The notes: generated from the sequence alone by a model not told the origin. A DNA stretch of 64,000 nucleotides from Pythium myriotylum (GCA_023091665.1 JALJCQ010000008.1:62001-126000); one strand, 5' to 3'; shown: positions 17,722-28,689, counted from the first letter of the stretch. Translations and numbers: made by a program.

Positions 17722-20700
17722 TTACGCATTGTTGTGCTCGCTGCTCATGCTACGAGTGCGGCCGCCGAGCGAGAAAGAGCTGCGTTTCGCCTTGAAACTC
17801 GCGATGACCTCACGCGCAAACTCGGGGCGACCTCCGGCGCCCCGGTTCACGGCCTCCTCAAGGCGAGGCATCAGCCACTTGTCCACCACCTCTTTGGCCA
17901 TGAGCTTGGAGCGGCCGAGGCTCACAGCGAGCTTCTCAAGAGGCTCCATGACCGGGTCGTTGTCGTACATTTCATCCAGCAACTTGACCACGACATCCAC
18001 GAGTCCTGCGGCCTTGAGCTGGTCCTTCGTACTTGCGTCTTCGGACACGTTGAAGAGCGCCGTCACGACGAGCAGCTTCTGCTTGGAGGATCCGTTCTGC
18101 AGCACGGCCACGAGATCTGTTACTGCTCCTTTCTGCGCTAGCACCTTGGGCACTGATGTCGAGAGATGCGTGAGCAGCGCAGCCGCGCCATCCTTCTCGG
18201 CTTCCACGTCGCTCTTCAGCAGCTGCTGCCCCAGAGCGACGACATCACCGGCTTCCGTAGGTGCGAGCGCCGGGAACGCTAGCAGCGCATCAAGGATCTG
18301 GAGTTTTTGCTTGGACGAGCCGCCAGTCGCGACCGAGACCATCACGCTCGCGACCTTGGCGGCCTGGAAGGCTGGTGCGTGCGTAGGCAACGGCGCCAGT
18401 GCCTTGAGCACAGGCAGTGTCGTCGATGTGGCGCTGTCGGTGCGTGACTGGAGCTGCTTGGCCATGACCTCAATGCCGCCCGTCTTGGCGATGGCCTCGC
18501 GCACCTTGTCGCTGAGCGCGGCGCAGTGGCCAAGTGCCACAGCCGCCTGCTCGCGCTGGCCGCCCACACCAGCGCGCAGCAACGTCAGCAGCAGCGGTAC
18601 GACGTGCGCGCCTGGAGGTGACGACAAGTACGTCTCCACGGGCGACGGGAACCGCTTGGCGAGTGCTGCGAGACAGGCCGTGGCGCCGAGCTTAGCGCCA
18701 TCGTTGCCGGCGTCCATGAGTCCCATGAGTGTCGCGAGAAACTCGGGCTGCGAAGCCAGTGGTGCTTCATCGACAGTCTCGAGCAGCGCGCCGAGCGCCG
18801 ACACTGCGTACTCCTTCTGGGCACTTGTGGCGCCCGACTGCGCGAGCGGCACGAGCAGCTCCAGTGCGCCGTTGACCGCGATGCTCTGGTGTGTGCTCGG
18901 CTCTTGCGTGAGCTTGGCCAGCAGGAACGCCGCACGCTCGATCTGCGCGGGTGAGCCTGTGCGCACGAGGGCCACGAGCGTGGGCACGACGCCCATTTGC
19001 GCCACGGCCGAACAGTGGGCCGAGTCGGTCGCGAGCTGGCCAAGCGTCCACGCGGCGTTGCCTTCCTGGGTGACGTCGCCGGCGAGGAGGAAGCTCGCGA
19101 GCGCTTGCACGCCGCCGCTCGCGACGATCGCCTCGACCGCGGCCTCTTCGACGGCGAGCTGCCCCAACACGGATGTTGCGAGGTTCTTCTGCGGGAACGA
19201 CCCGCTCGTCACGAGCTTGACGAGCGGCGGCACGATGCCCGCGGCCACGAGCGACGAACGGTTCATGCTGATGCGCGCGAGGTCGGCGAAGACCTGCATC
19301 GCGAGTTCCTTCTGTGTGTCGCTACTGCTGGCGCGCAGGAAGCCCACGAGCGGCTCGAGGCGGCGCACGATGCCACTCGAGGCCGGGTCACTGTCCTTGG
19401 CGAACGAGACGGCGATCGTGAAGACGGCTGCACGTTTTTGCGAAGCCGTGCCCGTCTGCAGCATTTCGAACACGATCGAGTAGCCTCCGCTCTCGGCGAT
19501 CGCGAGGCAGCTGAGCTCGTCCTGCACGAGCGCCTTCATCGAGAGCTCGGCAACGACGCGCTGACGCTCGTCGTTGTGCTGGAACATCTCAACGAGTGGT
19601 GGCACTGCACCAGCAGCCGTCACAGCCTTGCCGCTGCTCGGGTACTTGGTGGCGAGGTGCTCGATGGTCTTGGCCACACACCGTTTCTCCTTGTCGTCCC
19701 CACAGCGTAGGTACTCAACCAGCGGCGCAACGACGCCGGCGTCAAGCAGCGTCTTGCTGAGCGAAGCGTTCACGTCGGCGAGTCGCTTGACCACGCGGCT
19801 CGCGAGCCGCTTGAGCTCGCCGGGTTCACCACGCAGCAGCGCCACGAGGCTCTGGACGCCGCCGACCTCGGCGATAGTCGAGCAGTTGGACGCGTTGTTC
19901 TTGGCCAAGTTGTAAAGCGCCATGAGCGCGAACTGTTGGTGATCCTCGCCGACCGTGTAGAGCTGCGCGACGAAACCCGCGACACCGCCAGCACCGGCGA
20001 TGATCGAGCAGACGTGCGGCTGGGTCGAGAGTGCGCCAAGCGCCTTGAGTGCGAAGAGACTCTGATCGTCATTGCCGCTCTGCACGAGCTTGAGCAGTGG
20101 CAGCACGACCGTCGGACTCGAGATCGTCGGGTCCGTCGCGTGCGTGAACGCGAGGTTGCTGAGCGCCTTGGCTGCGTGGACTTTCTGGACTTCAGTGCCT
20201 GACGTCAGCAGCTCGACGAGCGAGCGGATCGCGCTCGCATTGACCACGACACTCGCCTTGCCTTCGCCACCGAGGAACTTGGAGAGCGCGTAGGCGACCG
20301 ACTGCTTCTGTTGTGCCGTGCCTGTGTGGAGCAGGTCGAGCAACAGACCGAGACACCCTGCCTCGGCGATCACCACGCACGTCTCGCCTTCGGACGCGAG
20401 GAACTGAAGCACTCGCGTGGCTTCGTCTTTGAGCACGGGCGAGCCCGTGAGCACCATATCGGCAAGCAACGGCACGGCGCCGGCCTTGATCATATCACGG
20501 CGGTTATCCTCCGTGTCTGCGGCGAGATCGCCGAGCGCGTGGGCCGCGTAGTGCATCTGGTCGGCTGAGCCTGCACGCAGCAGCTGCACGAGTGGGACGA
20601 TGCCGGCGCCAGGCGTTGATCCGGTGTTGCGGCGGCCACGTGGACTGCTTGGTGCTGGCTCGACGTTCCGTGTCTCCGAGCCGTCGGCTGAGACCTGGCA

Positions 20701-22461
20701 TTCGAGGCAGAGCGGCTGGCCAGTCTGCGCGGGGCTCACGCAGCACTGCGTACACGGGGGCAGCAGGTTGTTGGCCTTCTCGACATTGGCAAAGTCCTCG
20801 AGCACGACGAGCACCTCGGCGAGGCTCAAGCGACCGGAAGGCTCGAACTGGGACATGGCCTGCACGAGCACCCAGGCGTCGTCCGAGAGCTGCGGCGGAC
20901 GATCCGGGGTGTTGCCATTCTTGAGCTCCTTGTGGACGCTCTCGTCGTCTAGCTTCGCGTACGGGACCTCGCCGGTCGCAGCCTCGATGATGCACATGGC
21001 CAGCGAGTAGACATCCGAGGCGAACGTCGGGCGTTTCTTGAGCGTCTCGGGCGCTCGCCAGCGCAGACCGCCGCCGCGAGGACGAGCAGAGGTGTCGGCG
21101 TCGAGCGGCTGCACTGACTGGGACGATGGACGCACAAAGCTGAGACCGAAGTCGGCCACGCGCGCAACCAGCGCATCGCTGCCCTCGACCGTGTCCACGA
21201 GGATGTTGTTGAGCTTGAGATCGCCGTGGACCACGTAGTTTTTGTGGATGTACGCGAGTCCTTGTGCGGCACCGAAGAGCAGCTGCCACATGTGCCGCCG
21301 CGAGGTCGGTGCCTCGGCCAGGAACGCCGCCATATTCTCCTTGGCAGCCTTCTGGCACACGAAGAAGGGTGGTGACGAGACGTGCGACGCACCAAAGAGC
21401 CGTACAACGTTCGGGTGGTCGAGTCGGTGCCAGATCGAGACCTCGTCGATGAAGCGGTCCTTGACGATGTCGCTCATGCCTGACTTGCTCAACAGCAGTC
21501 GCTTGACCACGACTGGCTCGCCGGCCTTCCACACGCCATGGTGCACCGAGCCGAACGAGCCCTGTGCGAACGGCTCGGCATCGAATTCAACTTCGTCGGC
21601 AGGTAAATACCACGGCGGCAGCGTGGCCACGGACGTCGACGCGGCCTCTGCGATCGTCGTACTCGCCTTCTTCAGGAGCCGCGTGAACTCGTCGGCATCC
21701 GGCGCGAGGCGGTCGAGGTAGAACTTGAGCTGCGTGAGCGCCTCGACCTGTGCTCGGGTATCCTGGAGATCGTCCAACACCTGTTCGCCATTGTCCACGA
21801 CCTCAGCCAGCAGCCGCAGCTGCGTCGCACGATCGGCCTCCCATTGCTGCTTCCAATCAGCGTGCGGTGGTAGCTTGAACGCCGCGAGGACCTTGTCGAG
21901 CTCTACGTGGAAGGTCTTGAGCTCGTCCATGCGCCGCTGCTGCTGCGTCAGTCGCGCCACGAACGGCTTGTCGGCGTGTCGCTGAAGATACTTGGTGAAT
22001 TTGGCGAGTAACTCTGGGAACTGGGTCAGCACGTCGCCCTGGGGTAGCCCCCCATTTGCCTCGACACGCGCCAACTCGTCGAGCAAGAGCCGGAGACGCT
22101 GGTAGAGACTCGCGCTGGCCTGCTTGGTCTCTTCCTGGTCGGGGCAGAGCCGCACGATTGACGCGAAGAGTTCTTCGACCGAACCGCTCGAGACTTCGAG
22201 GTTCAGCGCCTTGCTCACTGAAGGCATTGCGAGCTCGTCGCCCTCAGCGATCGAGTGGCGGATGGCACCACCCATGATGCTCACGGTCGGGCCCGCGAGT
22301 TCGTCCATCTCGGGGCCGATTGCTGCTACGTCCGTCGCCATTTGTCGGTTGGGTCTCTGTCTCTTCCTCGGCAAAAGACGTTGTGGAGGCCGCGACAGGT
22401 CGCTGCCGTGGGTGGTTTCCAGTGGCGAAGCCATCGACGCGGACAGGAATAGCTTACGCAA
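17722..22461 (-). CDS. TKL-type protein kinase with C-terminal armadillo repeats
   Basis: 1579 residues, single exon. In-frame Met codons occur at residues 1, 10 and 41, and Met41 (22341) is a plausible alternative start. A helical N-terminal region (about 60-280) precedes a kinase domain at about 292-558: glycine loop GSFGSV (301-306), VVVKR lysine (320), HGDLKLNN catalytic loop with Asp414, DFG 437-439, APE 470-472. A small Cys cluster (CTQCC..CLEC, about 570-587) links to roughly 20 armadillo/HEAT repeats (about 620-1510) with LVxLLxxG motifs. All catalytic residues are present. HGD in place of HRD is common in TKL kinases. The ARM solenoid should provide partner binding. A truncated inverted copy lies at 1421-2078. 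Confidence 0.9.
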   Translation of the reverse strand: MRKLFLSASMASPLETTHGSDLSRPPQRLLPRKRQRPNRQMATDVAAIGPEMDELAGPTVSIMGGAIRHSIAEGDELAMPSVSKALNLEVSSGSVEELFASIVRLCPDQEETKQASASLYQRLRLLLDELARVEANGGLPQGDVLTQFPELLAKFTKYLQRHADKPFVARLTQQQRRMDELKTFHVELDKVLAAFKLPPHADWKQQWEADRATQLRLLAEVVDNGEQVLDDLQDTRAQVEALTQLKFYLDRLAPDADEFTRLLKKASTTIAEAASTSVATLPPWYLPADEVEFDAEPFAQGSFGSVHHGVWKAGEPVVVKRLLLSKSGMSDIVKDRFIDEVSIWHRLDHPNVVRLFGASHVSSPPFFVCQKAAKENMAAFLAEAPTSRRHMWQLLFGAAQGLAYIHKNYVVHGDLKLNNILVDTVEGSDALVARVADFGLSFVRPSSQSVQPLDADTSARPRGGGLRWRAPETLKKRPTFASDVYSLAMCIIEAATGEVPYAKLDDESVHKELKNGNTPDRPPQLSDDAWVLVQAMSQFEPSGRLSLAEVLVVLEDFANVEKANNLLPPCTQCCVSPAQTGQPLCLECQVSADGSETRNVEPAPSSPRGRRNTGSTPGAGIVPLVQLLRAGSADQMHYAAHALGDLAADTEDNRRDMIKAGAVPLLADMVLTGSPVLKDEATRVLQFLASEGETCVVIAEAGCLGLLLDLLHTGTAQQKQSVAYALSKFLGGEGKASVVVNASAIRSLVELLTSGTEVQKVHAAKALSNLAFTHATDPTISSPTVVLPLLKLVQSGNDDQSLFALKALGALSTQPHVCSIIAGAGGVAGFVAQLYTVGEDHQQFALMALYNLAKNNASNCSTIAEVGGVQSLVALLRGEPGELKRLASRVVKRLADVNASLSKTLLDAGVVAPLVEYLRCGDDKEKRCVAKTIEHLATKYPSSGKAVTAAGAVPPLVEMFQHNDERQRVVAELSMKALVQDELSCLAIAESGGYSIVFEMLQTGTASQKRAAVFTIAVSFAKDSDPASSGIVRRLEPLVGFLRASSSDTQKELAMQVFADLARISMNRSSLVAAGIVPPLVKLVTSGSFPQKNLATSVLGQLAVEEAAVEAIVASGGVQALASFLLAGDVTQEGNAAWTLGQLATDSAHCSAVAQMGVVPTLVALVRTGSPAQIERAAFLLAKLTQEPSTHQSIAVNGALELLVPLAQSGATSAQKEYAVSALGALLETVDEAPLASQPEFLATLMGLMDAGNDGAKLGATACLAALAKRFPSPVETYLSSPPGAHVVPLLLTLLRAGVGGQREQAAVALGHCAALSDKVREAIAKTGGIEVMAKQLQSRTDSATSTTLPVLKALAPLPTHAPAFQAAKVASVMVSVATGGSSKQKLQILDALLAFPALAPTEAGDVVALGQQLLKSDVEAEKDGAAALLTHLSTSVPKVLAQKGAVTDLVAVLQNGSSKQKLLVVTALFNVSEDASTKDQLKAAGLVDVVVKLLDEMYDNDPVMEPLEKLAVSLGRSKLMAKEVVDKWLMPRLEEAVNRGAGGRPEFAREVIASFKAKRSSFSLGGRTRSMSSEHNNA

Positions 22462-22685
22462 GTAACCGGAAGCTCCTTTTAGATTCGAGTAACGGACAAC
22501 CTTGGGAGCTCAGCGACGTTGAATAAAAGGATCGTCGTATCCTGGCGATTGGTTATGCAGCCTTGCTCGTTTCAGTGCTAGTTGCTAACGACTGAATCCC
22601 TTACCTTGCCACTGGTAGCAGATCGGTGCGACTGATGTGACATAGAAGATTGAAATGAAATATCCATTTTGCCAAAACTCCCAAG
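22462..22685. promoter_or_regulatory. Upstream region of the kinase gene
   Basis: A 224-bp gap between the SHPRH-like stop and the kinase start, both genes on the minus strand. It must carry the SHPRH 3' UTR and the kinase promoter. A gattggt (CCAAT-type on the minus strand) sits at about 22548. No TATA box was seen. Confidence 0.35.
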
Positions 22686-25600
22686 CTAGTTTGCGGCCTG
22701 ACTTGCTCGCCACACTCGCATCTCTTCGCCGATGCGGTGCTGGGCCATCCCCACGAGCTCGCGCATCGCGCCTGCTGGAATGCCATCGTCGTCATCACTC
22801 AGCTTGAGCTCCAGCAACTCGTGAGCGACGGGCAGACTCACGTCGCGATCCACGAGCAATGTTACCGGCTCGATGCCGTCTGAGGCCTCCGAAGCACGCC
22901 TCTCGGCTGCTCGGCGTCTCTCCAGAAGCTCGCGAGCTTCGCGTCGCGACATCGCACGGCCATTCATGTCAACGCGCTGTTGCCAGAATGGGTGCTCGCC
23001 ACTGCTGACGGTCACCCCACCTTCTAGCTCTTCTTCATCATGAGGGTTCGAGACTGACGCGCGCCCGTACAACAGCGACTGTAACTGGCTGAGCGTGATT
23101 TTCTCCTTCTCTTGCCGGCCAACCACGACGCTCTCGTTGGCGCCAGTGTCAACATCAACATCGCCCGCTTGTTCTCTTGCTTCCTCTGTGGCACTTGCTC
23201 GCAATCGCTTCGTGCGCCCGAGCCAATGGATACGTTCCTCGACTGAGTTATCCACAACGAAACGGTGAACACGCGTCTGCTTTGTCTGTCCAATGCGGTG
23301 CACGCGGTTAATTGCCTGTGCCTCGATGCTCGTGTTGAGCAACGGCTCCACCAGCAAAACTTCAGTGGCCTCAATAATGTTCAGTCCGTTCGCGCCGATC
23401 TTGAACGGCAGAGCAAGTACACAGGCCGTCGGGAAGAGCTTGAACTCCTGCAGCACGCGGTGAAATTGCTTCTTAGTTGTGTACGTGAAGCACTTGATAC
23501 CGTTGAGCTGCAGTGCTGCGGCGATCACGCCCATCATATCTTGCCATTGCGTGAATACTAACGCCTTCAGCTCCGGGTTTTTCGTCGCCAGCGCCCTCAC
23601 ACGACGCAGGATGGCGTCGATCTTCGAGCTGAATCCGCTTTGCAGCAGTGTGACGCTACTATCGGGGGTCGTTACCCGTGTTTGCGCGATGCGAGCAGCC
23701 AGAGACACCTCCTTCACGCGCGTTGGGTCATTTTCAATTTCCTTTCGGTCTTCAATTGGAAAAATGCGGCGGCATGTCGGGCAGCGAATCGATCGAGTCG
23801 AGCGTAAGCGAGCTGCAAGCTTCTCCGAGCAATTCAGACAGGTCCTATGCGCGCAAGGTAGCATCGCCACACGTTGCGAACAATAGTCTTCAAGGCACAC
23901 AACGCAAGCCTTCTCGTCCGTGGCAGTCGCTGGCGCAGCACTATCCTCCTCTGACTTCAAGTGCTTCAGATACCGGAGCTCCGATTGCTTTTGTTTGAGC
24001 TCGGTTTCAGCCACGACGCGGTCAGCATCCAATGACAGTAGCTTGAATGGTAACTCGTGGGGCTGAAGTTTGTACAGCTTGTCAGTCGCCGACTCGACTA
24101 CTTCGTTCGGCAAACGTAAGCGAATTTTCATTTGCGCCATTTCCAGCTCGTCCAAAGCTCCGAGTCGCTCGTGTTGAGCCTGGAAAAGCTTCTTTGCGCG
24201 GTTCCACTCACGCAGCAGCTGCGCCCAGATCTCTGCCTCCTGCTGAACTCCGTCCTGAAACAATTTTGTTAGTCGTTGGAGCACGACTGAGTTGAAAGAA
24301 GTGCGGTTTTCACGCAACAAAAGCCTTGCGCCGGAAGAGAGCTGGCGGAAGATATCCAAAATCAATGATGTAGACGCAGTCGTCGAATCTGCACGAGTGA
24401 TAGAGTCGTCATCCTGATTCTGTAGCTCTTCATCGTCGATCACGAAGTCTTCAGCCCACGACGCGATTCCTGTTACTGGCGCGACCGTATTGTCGACACC
24501 GAGCATGTGTTGCCTGTAGCCTTCGAGTTCTCTGTAGAATTTGCAGTGCCAACATATCGGTCCGTCGCGAGCATCGCGGCATTTTTTGCAATTACCTGAG
24601 ATCTCGACGTCCGTCTTTGTAGGAGTGTGTTTGCTCTGGTCCACCAGTTTCTTGAACACGGTTTGCCGCTTCTTATGAAGTGTCGTGAGCTCGTAGACGA
24701 GCGCCAACATGAGTCCCCGGAGGTCGTGGAACCTCTCCACGAACGAAACTGCCCATGTGGTGCCGAGCGAGTACAAATGGGCACGCAGACGGTCTATCAT
24801 GTGTGCGATGTGGACTTGAGCTCCTGGCAGATTAAGAAGGACATCAAGCATCTCCAGCCACCATCCACTCGATGAGCATAACATCGGATCGTCCTGAGTC
24901 TCGTCATTTCGAGCACGACCTCTGCGAGGCTGAGGTTGGTAAAGTTTGGTCTCAGTCAGATCGTAGATGCTCTCAAAGTGGTGGAGAGCCGATGAATGCT
25001 TAGCCTCCCCCTCGAGCAGATAGAACTCGCGGATCTTGGTTGCGGACCTCTCAAGAGCTTCACACTCTTTTCTGATCGCACCGATGTCGACACCCTCGGT
25101 CTCAAGCCCTTCTGGAGTAAGCGCTTGCAATAGCACTGGCAAGTCCGGCATTAAGCTTACTTGTTTTGGGTTATCACCGCCGGCGTCATCTGTTTCTTGG
25201 TCTTCGTCCATCATCACAACGTCCTCCTGATTTGATCCAGCTGCAGCTTCAGGAGTGGCTGCTTCAAGCTTGAAGGCGTTTCGCACTGAATTTGCAAGGT
25301 TATCTAAAATGTGCAGTCTTGGCAACAAATCGGCTCGGAAATCCTTCCAGTTGCTTCGGATAAGATTCACTGACATCATGTACTTCGTTATCGCGGTAAC
25401 GAAGTCGTCTGAGATGAGTGCGAGCGACGCGTGCCCATTATGAGCCGCGATAAGCTTGCGTTGCGCCTCCTCACACTCACGCCTGCATTTCTCAAAGAGC
25501 TGCAACAAAAAATCGTCGATTGTAAGCACCGCCATTGTCGCACGACCGCCTTCACTTTGCGTCCTGACTCCGTTACCTCCTGCATTGGGCCGGCGACCAA

Positions 25601-28121
25601 AGCGAGTCGATGCACCGATTGAACGTAGAATTTGGCCGACCTGTGGATGACAGCAAACCTGTCGTAACATCAGCAGACGGTGCCAAACGCTCTCGCCGAC
25701 TTCTTCGTTCTCATCATAATCATCACCCAGTCGTCTTCGTCGTTCTTCCTCTTCTTTCTGCAAAGCTTTGACAACTTCAAGCTCTTGCTTGTCGTAGAAA
25801 AGGCGCTCAACATTTGAGAAGCGGCACCAAACGAGTTCATGTGACTGTTCAGGCAATCCGAGTTGCGACAAAACATCCTTCTTGTTCGTTCGCCACAGGA
25901 GCCCACCACCAGAGTGTGAGTTGTGTCCATCCCACAGCAGCAGATCGAACACACGCTCGACGGCTCCGCGTGTATATACACTGACGATCTGGTTGAGGAA
26001 TGAGTGCTTGCAAAAGTATGGATCCACGCCGAGAAATTTGAAGCAGCCGTACAGATCCATGAGCTGAGTGGAAAACGGTGTTCCTGTCACAATCCACCGC
26101 TTTTCTGTCTGGATTTCGGCGACCGTCAGTGCCGCTTGGAGCTGGGTGTTCTCCACTCCGACTTGCGCTTCATCCATGCACACTCTCCAGAATTTGAGGA
26201 AAACCAATGGCGATCCCACGAAAGCGTACTTCTTGCGCTTTTGGCGCGTACTTGAACGTCTGTTTTTACCAATGGAAGTAGGGATGTGGTGGAGGTCTGA
26301 GCTCAGTGCCTCATATGTCGTAAGGACGATATCGTACGACGCCATTTCTGCTCCAAGGCTCGCAAGTACGCGCCATTGCTCGGTTGGACCTTTTCCCTGG
26401 AGGCGCGCGCGAAGCGCTTTGACACCTGGATAACGCAGTAACCTGAGCGTCCCAGGCCTCACGTGGCGCTTGAGTTCCGACTCCCACTGGTCGTGGATTG
26501 ATTCAGGAGATACAATCAATGTGGTCTTGCACGACACCATGAGATGCTGCTCGATCTGGCACTGAAAACAGACAAAAGCGTTTTCTGCCAGTCCTGACTT
26601 TTCTCGAATTGCGTATGGGGACGGCCCATCCGGATCGAACCCTGTGCAGAGCTGGTGGTGCCAATAATTACAGAGATCACACTGGACCCACCCAGGATCG
26701 CATTCCTCATCTGAGCCGCAGATACAGTTTTTCTCGAACGAGGACTTGCGCTCCGCCATTTCTGACGTGGACGCCTCAGTCTCCAATAATGGCCGTGCCA
26801 TCGCCGATGGATTGCTTAACACGAGTGCAATTACCTCGACGGTCTTGCCCAGGCCCATCTCCTCTGCGAGAATACCACCTCGAACCTCTCGCAGATTTGG
26901 CTCCGAATAGCTTACCGCAAGGGTGAACGTACCTAAGAAGAGGTCATAGTAGAGCGCGCGTTTTTCTGAGACTGCCCGCGTGGCTTCGTCTACGTGATGA
27001 AAGCAAACGTAGGTGGTAAGCCATTTCTCACCGCCATCTGGCTCCACATTATCCTGATCTTGAGTGCTTGTGCGAATACCCTCGCGCTCTAGCATCCACG
27101 ACAATGCAGCCTTCTGATAGTCGCGTAAGGTCGGTAGCAAAGCACTTCCCGTGGCTGTGACGTGGTCGGGAATGTTGGAAGTGTCACGCTGCAGCTGGCG
27201 GTTGACATCAATCTTGGTGTACACATCGTGGACATCAAACGGTGTAGCCTCTGAACGAGGCTCCCAAGGGTCTAGACGGTGGTAGTACAACGCGTCGATC
27301 TCTTTTGGATATGGGTACGTCCACTGGCGGTTTGCACTTTCTCGGTGCTGGTTCGACTTGTAGAGAATCCACAGCATGAGGTCGACAATGCTCGGATGTC
27401 GTTGTCGCCAGTCAATACCAACGCGCCACTCATACTCTGGTTGTCCGCCTTCTCTTTCAGTGCGTTGTATCTCCATGTTCACAATGTCGTACACCACAAG
27501 TCGATCAAAGAACTCGCCGAGACCGTTTTCGAACTTGTCGATAATCGCGGTCGTTCGAGACAGATCGCTCATGGCCACGCCACGCTCGTTCCGACCAAGC
27601 ACACGGAGACCCACAGTAGCACCATTCCCCTTCGATCCTTCAAACGCGCCGTCTGCCTCCATTTTGCGCAGTTTATCGGCAATGTACTCGGTCGGATCCA
27701 CTGGAAACGAGATCCACAGCGCTTCTCCGCGCTTCGTTTCGTCCCACGGATCGCGTTGCGGGTCCCACACCGACGGCGCATCGACGAGCAGCTCCACTAC
27801 CTTGTTCATGATGGTATCGGCAGCTCCGATTCGTCCTCTCATGAGCATCATTCGCTGTCGCTTGGTTGGTGGAGTAACGGCGACAACTTCGTCTTCATCG
27901 TTCTCGTCGCCATCGTCTCCGTTGTCGACCACCGACGACTCATTCGACGCGGAATCGTCCGGCGGATCCGATGAGCTGCTTGCCGGCGCTTCGTTCTCGC
28001 GCTGGCGCGCGCGGTTCCGCTGCACGCGCGTCGGCTTCCGGCGAGCCATTGAACTGTGGCGAAGTTGACGTTGTCGTGAGCTGTCCGAGCGACCGACACT
28101 CATGGGTCGTAACGTACCCAT
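22686..28121 (-). CDS. SHPRH: SHPRH-like SNF2 helicase / PHD / RING E3 ubiquitin ligase
   Basis: 1811 residues, uninterrupted. Met1, Met7 and Met25 are all possible starts. The order is: basic/acidic N terminus; SNF2 N-lobe with RDYQKAALSWML and the Walker A of GGILAEEMGLGKT (about 418); a PHD finger inserted in the helicase (CICGSDEE..CDLCNYWHHQLC); DEAQ Walker B; a long insertion; a C3HC4 RING (CVVCLEDYC..CAHRTCLNC..CPTC); then the helicase C-lobe ending in HRIGQTKQTRVHRF. This nested PHD-plus-RING layout defines SHPRH (animals) and Irc20 (yeast), of the Rad5 group, which act in DNA-damage tolerance and PCNA or histone ubiquitylation. The human protein is similar in size. Confidence 0.92.
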   Translation of the reverse strand: MGTLRPMSVGRSDSSRQRQLRHSSMARRKPTRVQRNRARQRENEAPASSSSDPPDDSASNESSVVDNGDDGDENDEDEVVAVTPPTKRQRMMLMRGRIGAADTIMNKVVELLVDAPSVWDPQRDPWDETKRGEALWISFPVDPTEYIADKLRKMEADGAFEGSKGNGATVGLRVLGRNERGVAMSDLSRTTAIIDKFENGLGEFFDRLVVYDIVNMEIQRTEREGGQPEYEWRVGIDWRQRHPSIVDLMLWILYKSNQHRESANRQWTYPYPKEIDALYYHRLDPWEPRSEATPFDVHDVYTKIDVNRQLQRDTSNIPDHVTATGSALLPTLRDYQKAALSWMLEREGIRTSTQDQDNVEPDGGEKWLTTYVCFHHVDEATRAVSEKRALYYDLFLGTFTLAVSYSEPNLREVRGGILAEEMGLGKTVEVIALVLSNPSAMARPLLETEASTSEMAERKSSFEKNCICGSDEECDPGWVQCDLCNYWHHQLCTGFDPDGPSPYAIREKSGLAENAFVCFQCQIEQHLMVSCKTTLIVSPESIHDQWESELKRHVRPGTLRLLRYPGVKALRARLQGKGPTEQWRVLASLGAEMASYDIVLTTYEALSSDLHHIPTSIGKNRRSSTRQKRKKYAFVGSPLVFLKFWRVCMDEAQVGVENTQLQAALTVAEIQTEKRWIVTGTPFSTQLMDLYGCFKFLGVDPYFCKHSFLNQIVSVYTRGAVERVFDLLLWDGHNSHSGGGLLWRTNKKDVLSQLGLPEQSHELVWCRFSNVERLFYDKQELEVVKALQKEEEERRRRLGDDYDENEEVGESVWHRLLMLRQVCCHPQVGQILRSIGASTRFGRRPNAGGNGVRTQSEGGRATMAVLTIDDFLLQLFEKCRRECEEAQRKLIAAHNGHASLALISDDFVTAITKYMMSVNLIRSNWKDFRADLLPRLHILDNLANSVRNAFKLEAATPEAAAGSNQEDVVMMDEDQETDDAGGDNPKQVSLMPDLPVLLQALTPEGLETEGVDIGAIRKECEALERSATKIREFYLLEGEAKHSSALHHFESIYDLTETKLYQPQPRRGRARNDETQDDPMLCSSSGWWLEMLDVLLNLPGAQVHIAHMIDRLRAHLYSLGTTWAVSFVERFHDLRGLMLALVYELTTLHKKRQTVFKKLVDQSKHTPTKTDVEISGNCKKCRDARDGPICWHCKFYRELEGYRQHMLGVDNTVAPVTGIASWAEDFVIDDEELQNQDDDSITRADSTTASTSLILDIFRQLSSGARLLLRENRTSFNSVVLQRLTKLFQDGVQQEAEIWAQLLREWNRAKKLFQAQHERLGALDELEMAQMKIRLRLPNEVVESATDKLYKLQPHELPFKLLSLDADRVVAETELKQKQSELRYLKHLKSEEDSAAPATATDEKACVVCLEDYCSQRVAMLPCAHRTCLNCSEKLAARLRSTRSIRCPTCRRIFPIEDRKEIENDPTRVKEVSLAARIAQTRVTTPDSSVTLLQSGFSSKIDAILRRVRALATKNPELKALVFTQWQDMMGVIAAALQLNGIKCFTYTTKKQFHRVLQEFKLFPTACVLALPFKIGANGLNIIEATEVLLVEPLLNTSIEAQAINRVHRIGQTKQTRVHRFVVDNSVEERIHWLGRTKRLRASATEEAREQAGDVDVDTGANESVVVGRQEKEKITLSQLQSLLYGRASVSNPHDEEELEGGVTVSSGEHPFWQQRVDMNGRAMSRREARELLERRRAAERRASEASDGIEPVTLLVDRDVSLPVAHELLELKLSDDDDGIPAGAMRELVGMAQHRIGEEMRVWRASQAAN

Positions 28122-28622
28122 TGGTTACACTATACCCCCTAATAAGTTCGTCGAACCTAAGATACGTATTTACGCGTCAACAAGGGAAAATTAGGCAAAA
28201 GGCGTTTTTACAACGGATGTTTGATTGGCTAAAAATGAATGGTCGGAGAGATCACTGTCCCTGGTGAAGAGCTCATCGAAGTCTGGAAATGGCGAGGGAA
28301 CAGAGACGGCGTCTCTCTGCGGAAGCGAGCGCGCGCGTGTGGAGTTCAGTATTCGTTTGCTGCGGTGAGGAAAAGGATGATCACTTATCTCGATATTTTC
28401 ACGACGGTCATCTGAGCCCACGGGCGTTGGTGATACTCGAGAAACAAAACTAAGCTCTGATACTCCTCCGAAAAGTCCCGATTGTTCGGATTTGGTCGAC
28501 CACCACTCGCCAGACGAAAGCGCGAGGGTGCTGCGTGGTGTGTGCATGCGTGTATTGGGTATGTATGTATTGTTGGTGAGTGCGGTGTGCGAGTGCGCTG
28601 GCAAGTGAGGAGAATCGTTTAT

Positions 28623-28689
28623 ATCTGTCAATCCACTGAGAACCACGGTGACGACAGTCCAAACTATCTTTTTAACTGCAAACTGATGC
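28623..28689 (+). repeat. Direct repeat copy 1 (about 65 bp)
   Basis: Shares atctgtcaatccactgag and ctttttaactgcaaactgat with the second copy at about 28786-28852. The 160 bp between the copies is unrelated. Confidence 0.8.

Noticed and set aside
17639..19483. 614-codon plus-strand Ser/Ala/Thr-rich ORF opposite the kinase gene
   Set aside because: Antisense shadow of the ARM repeats; low-complexity composition and no motif.
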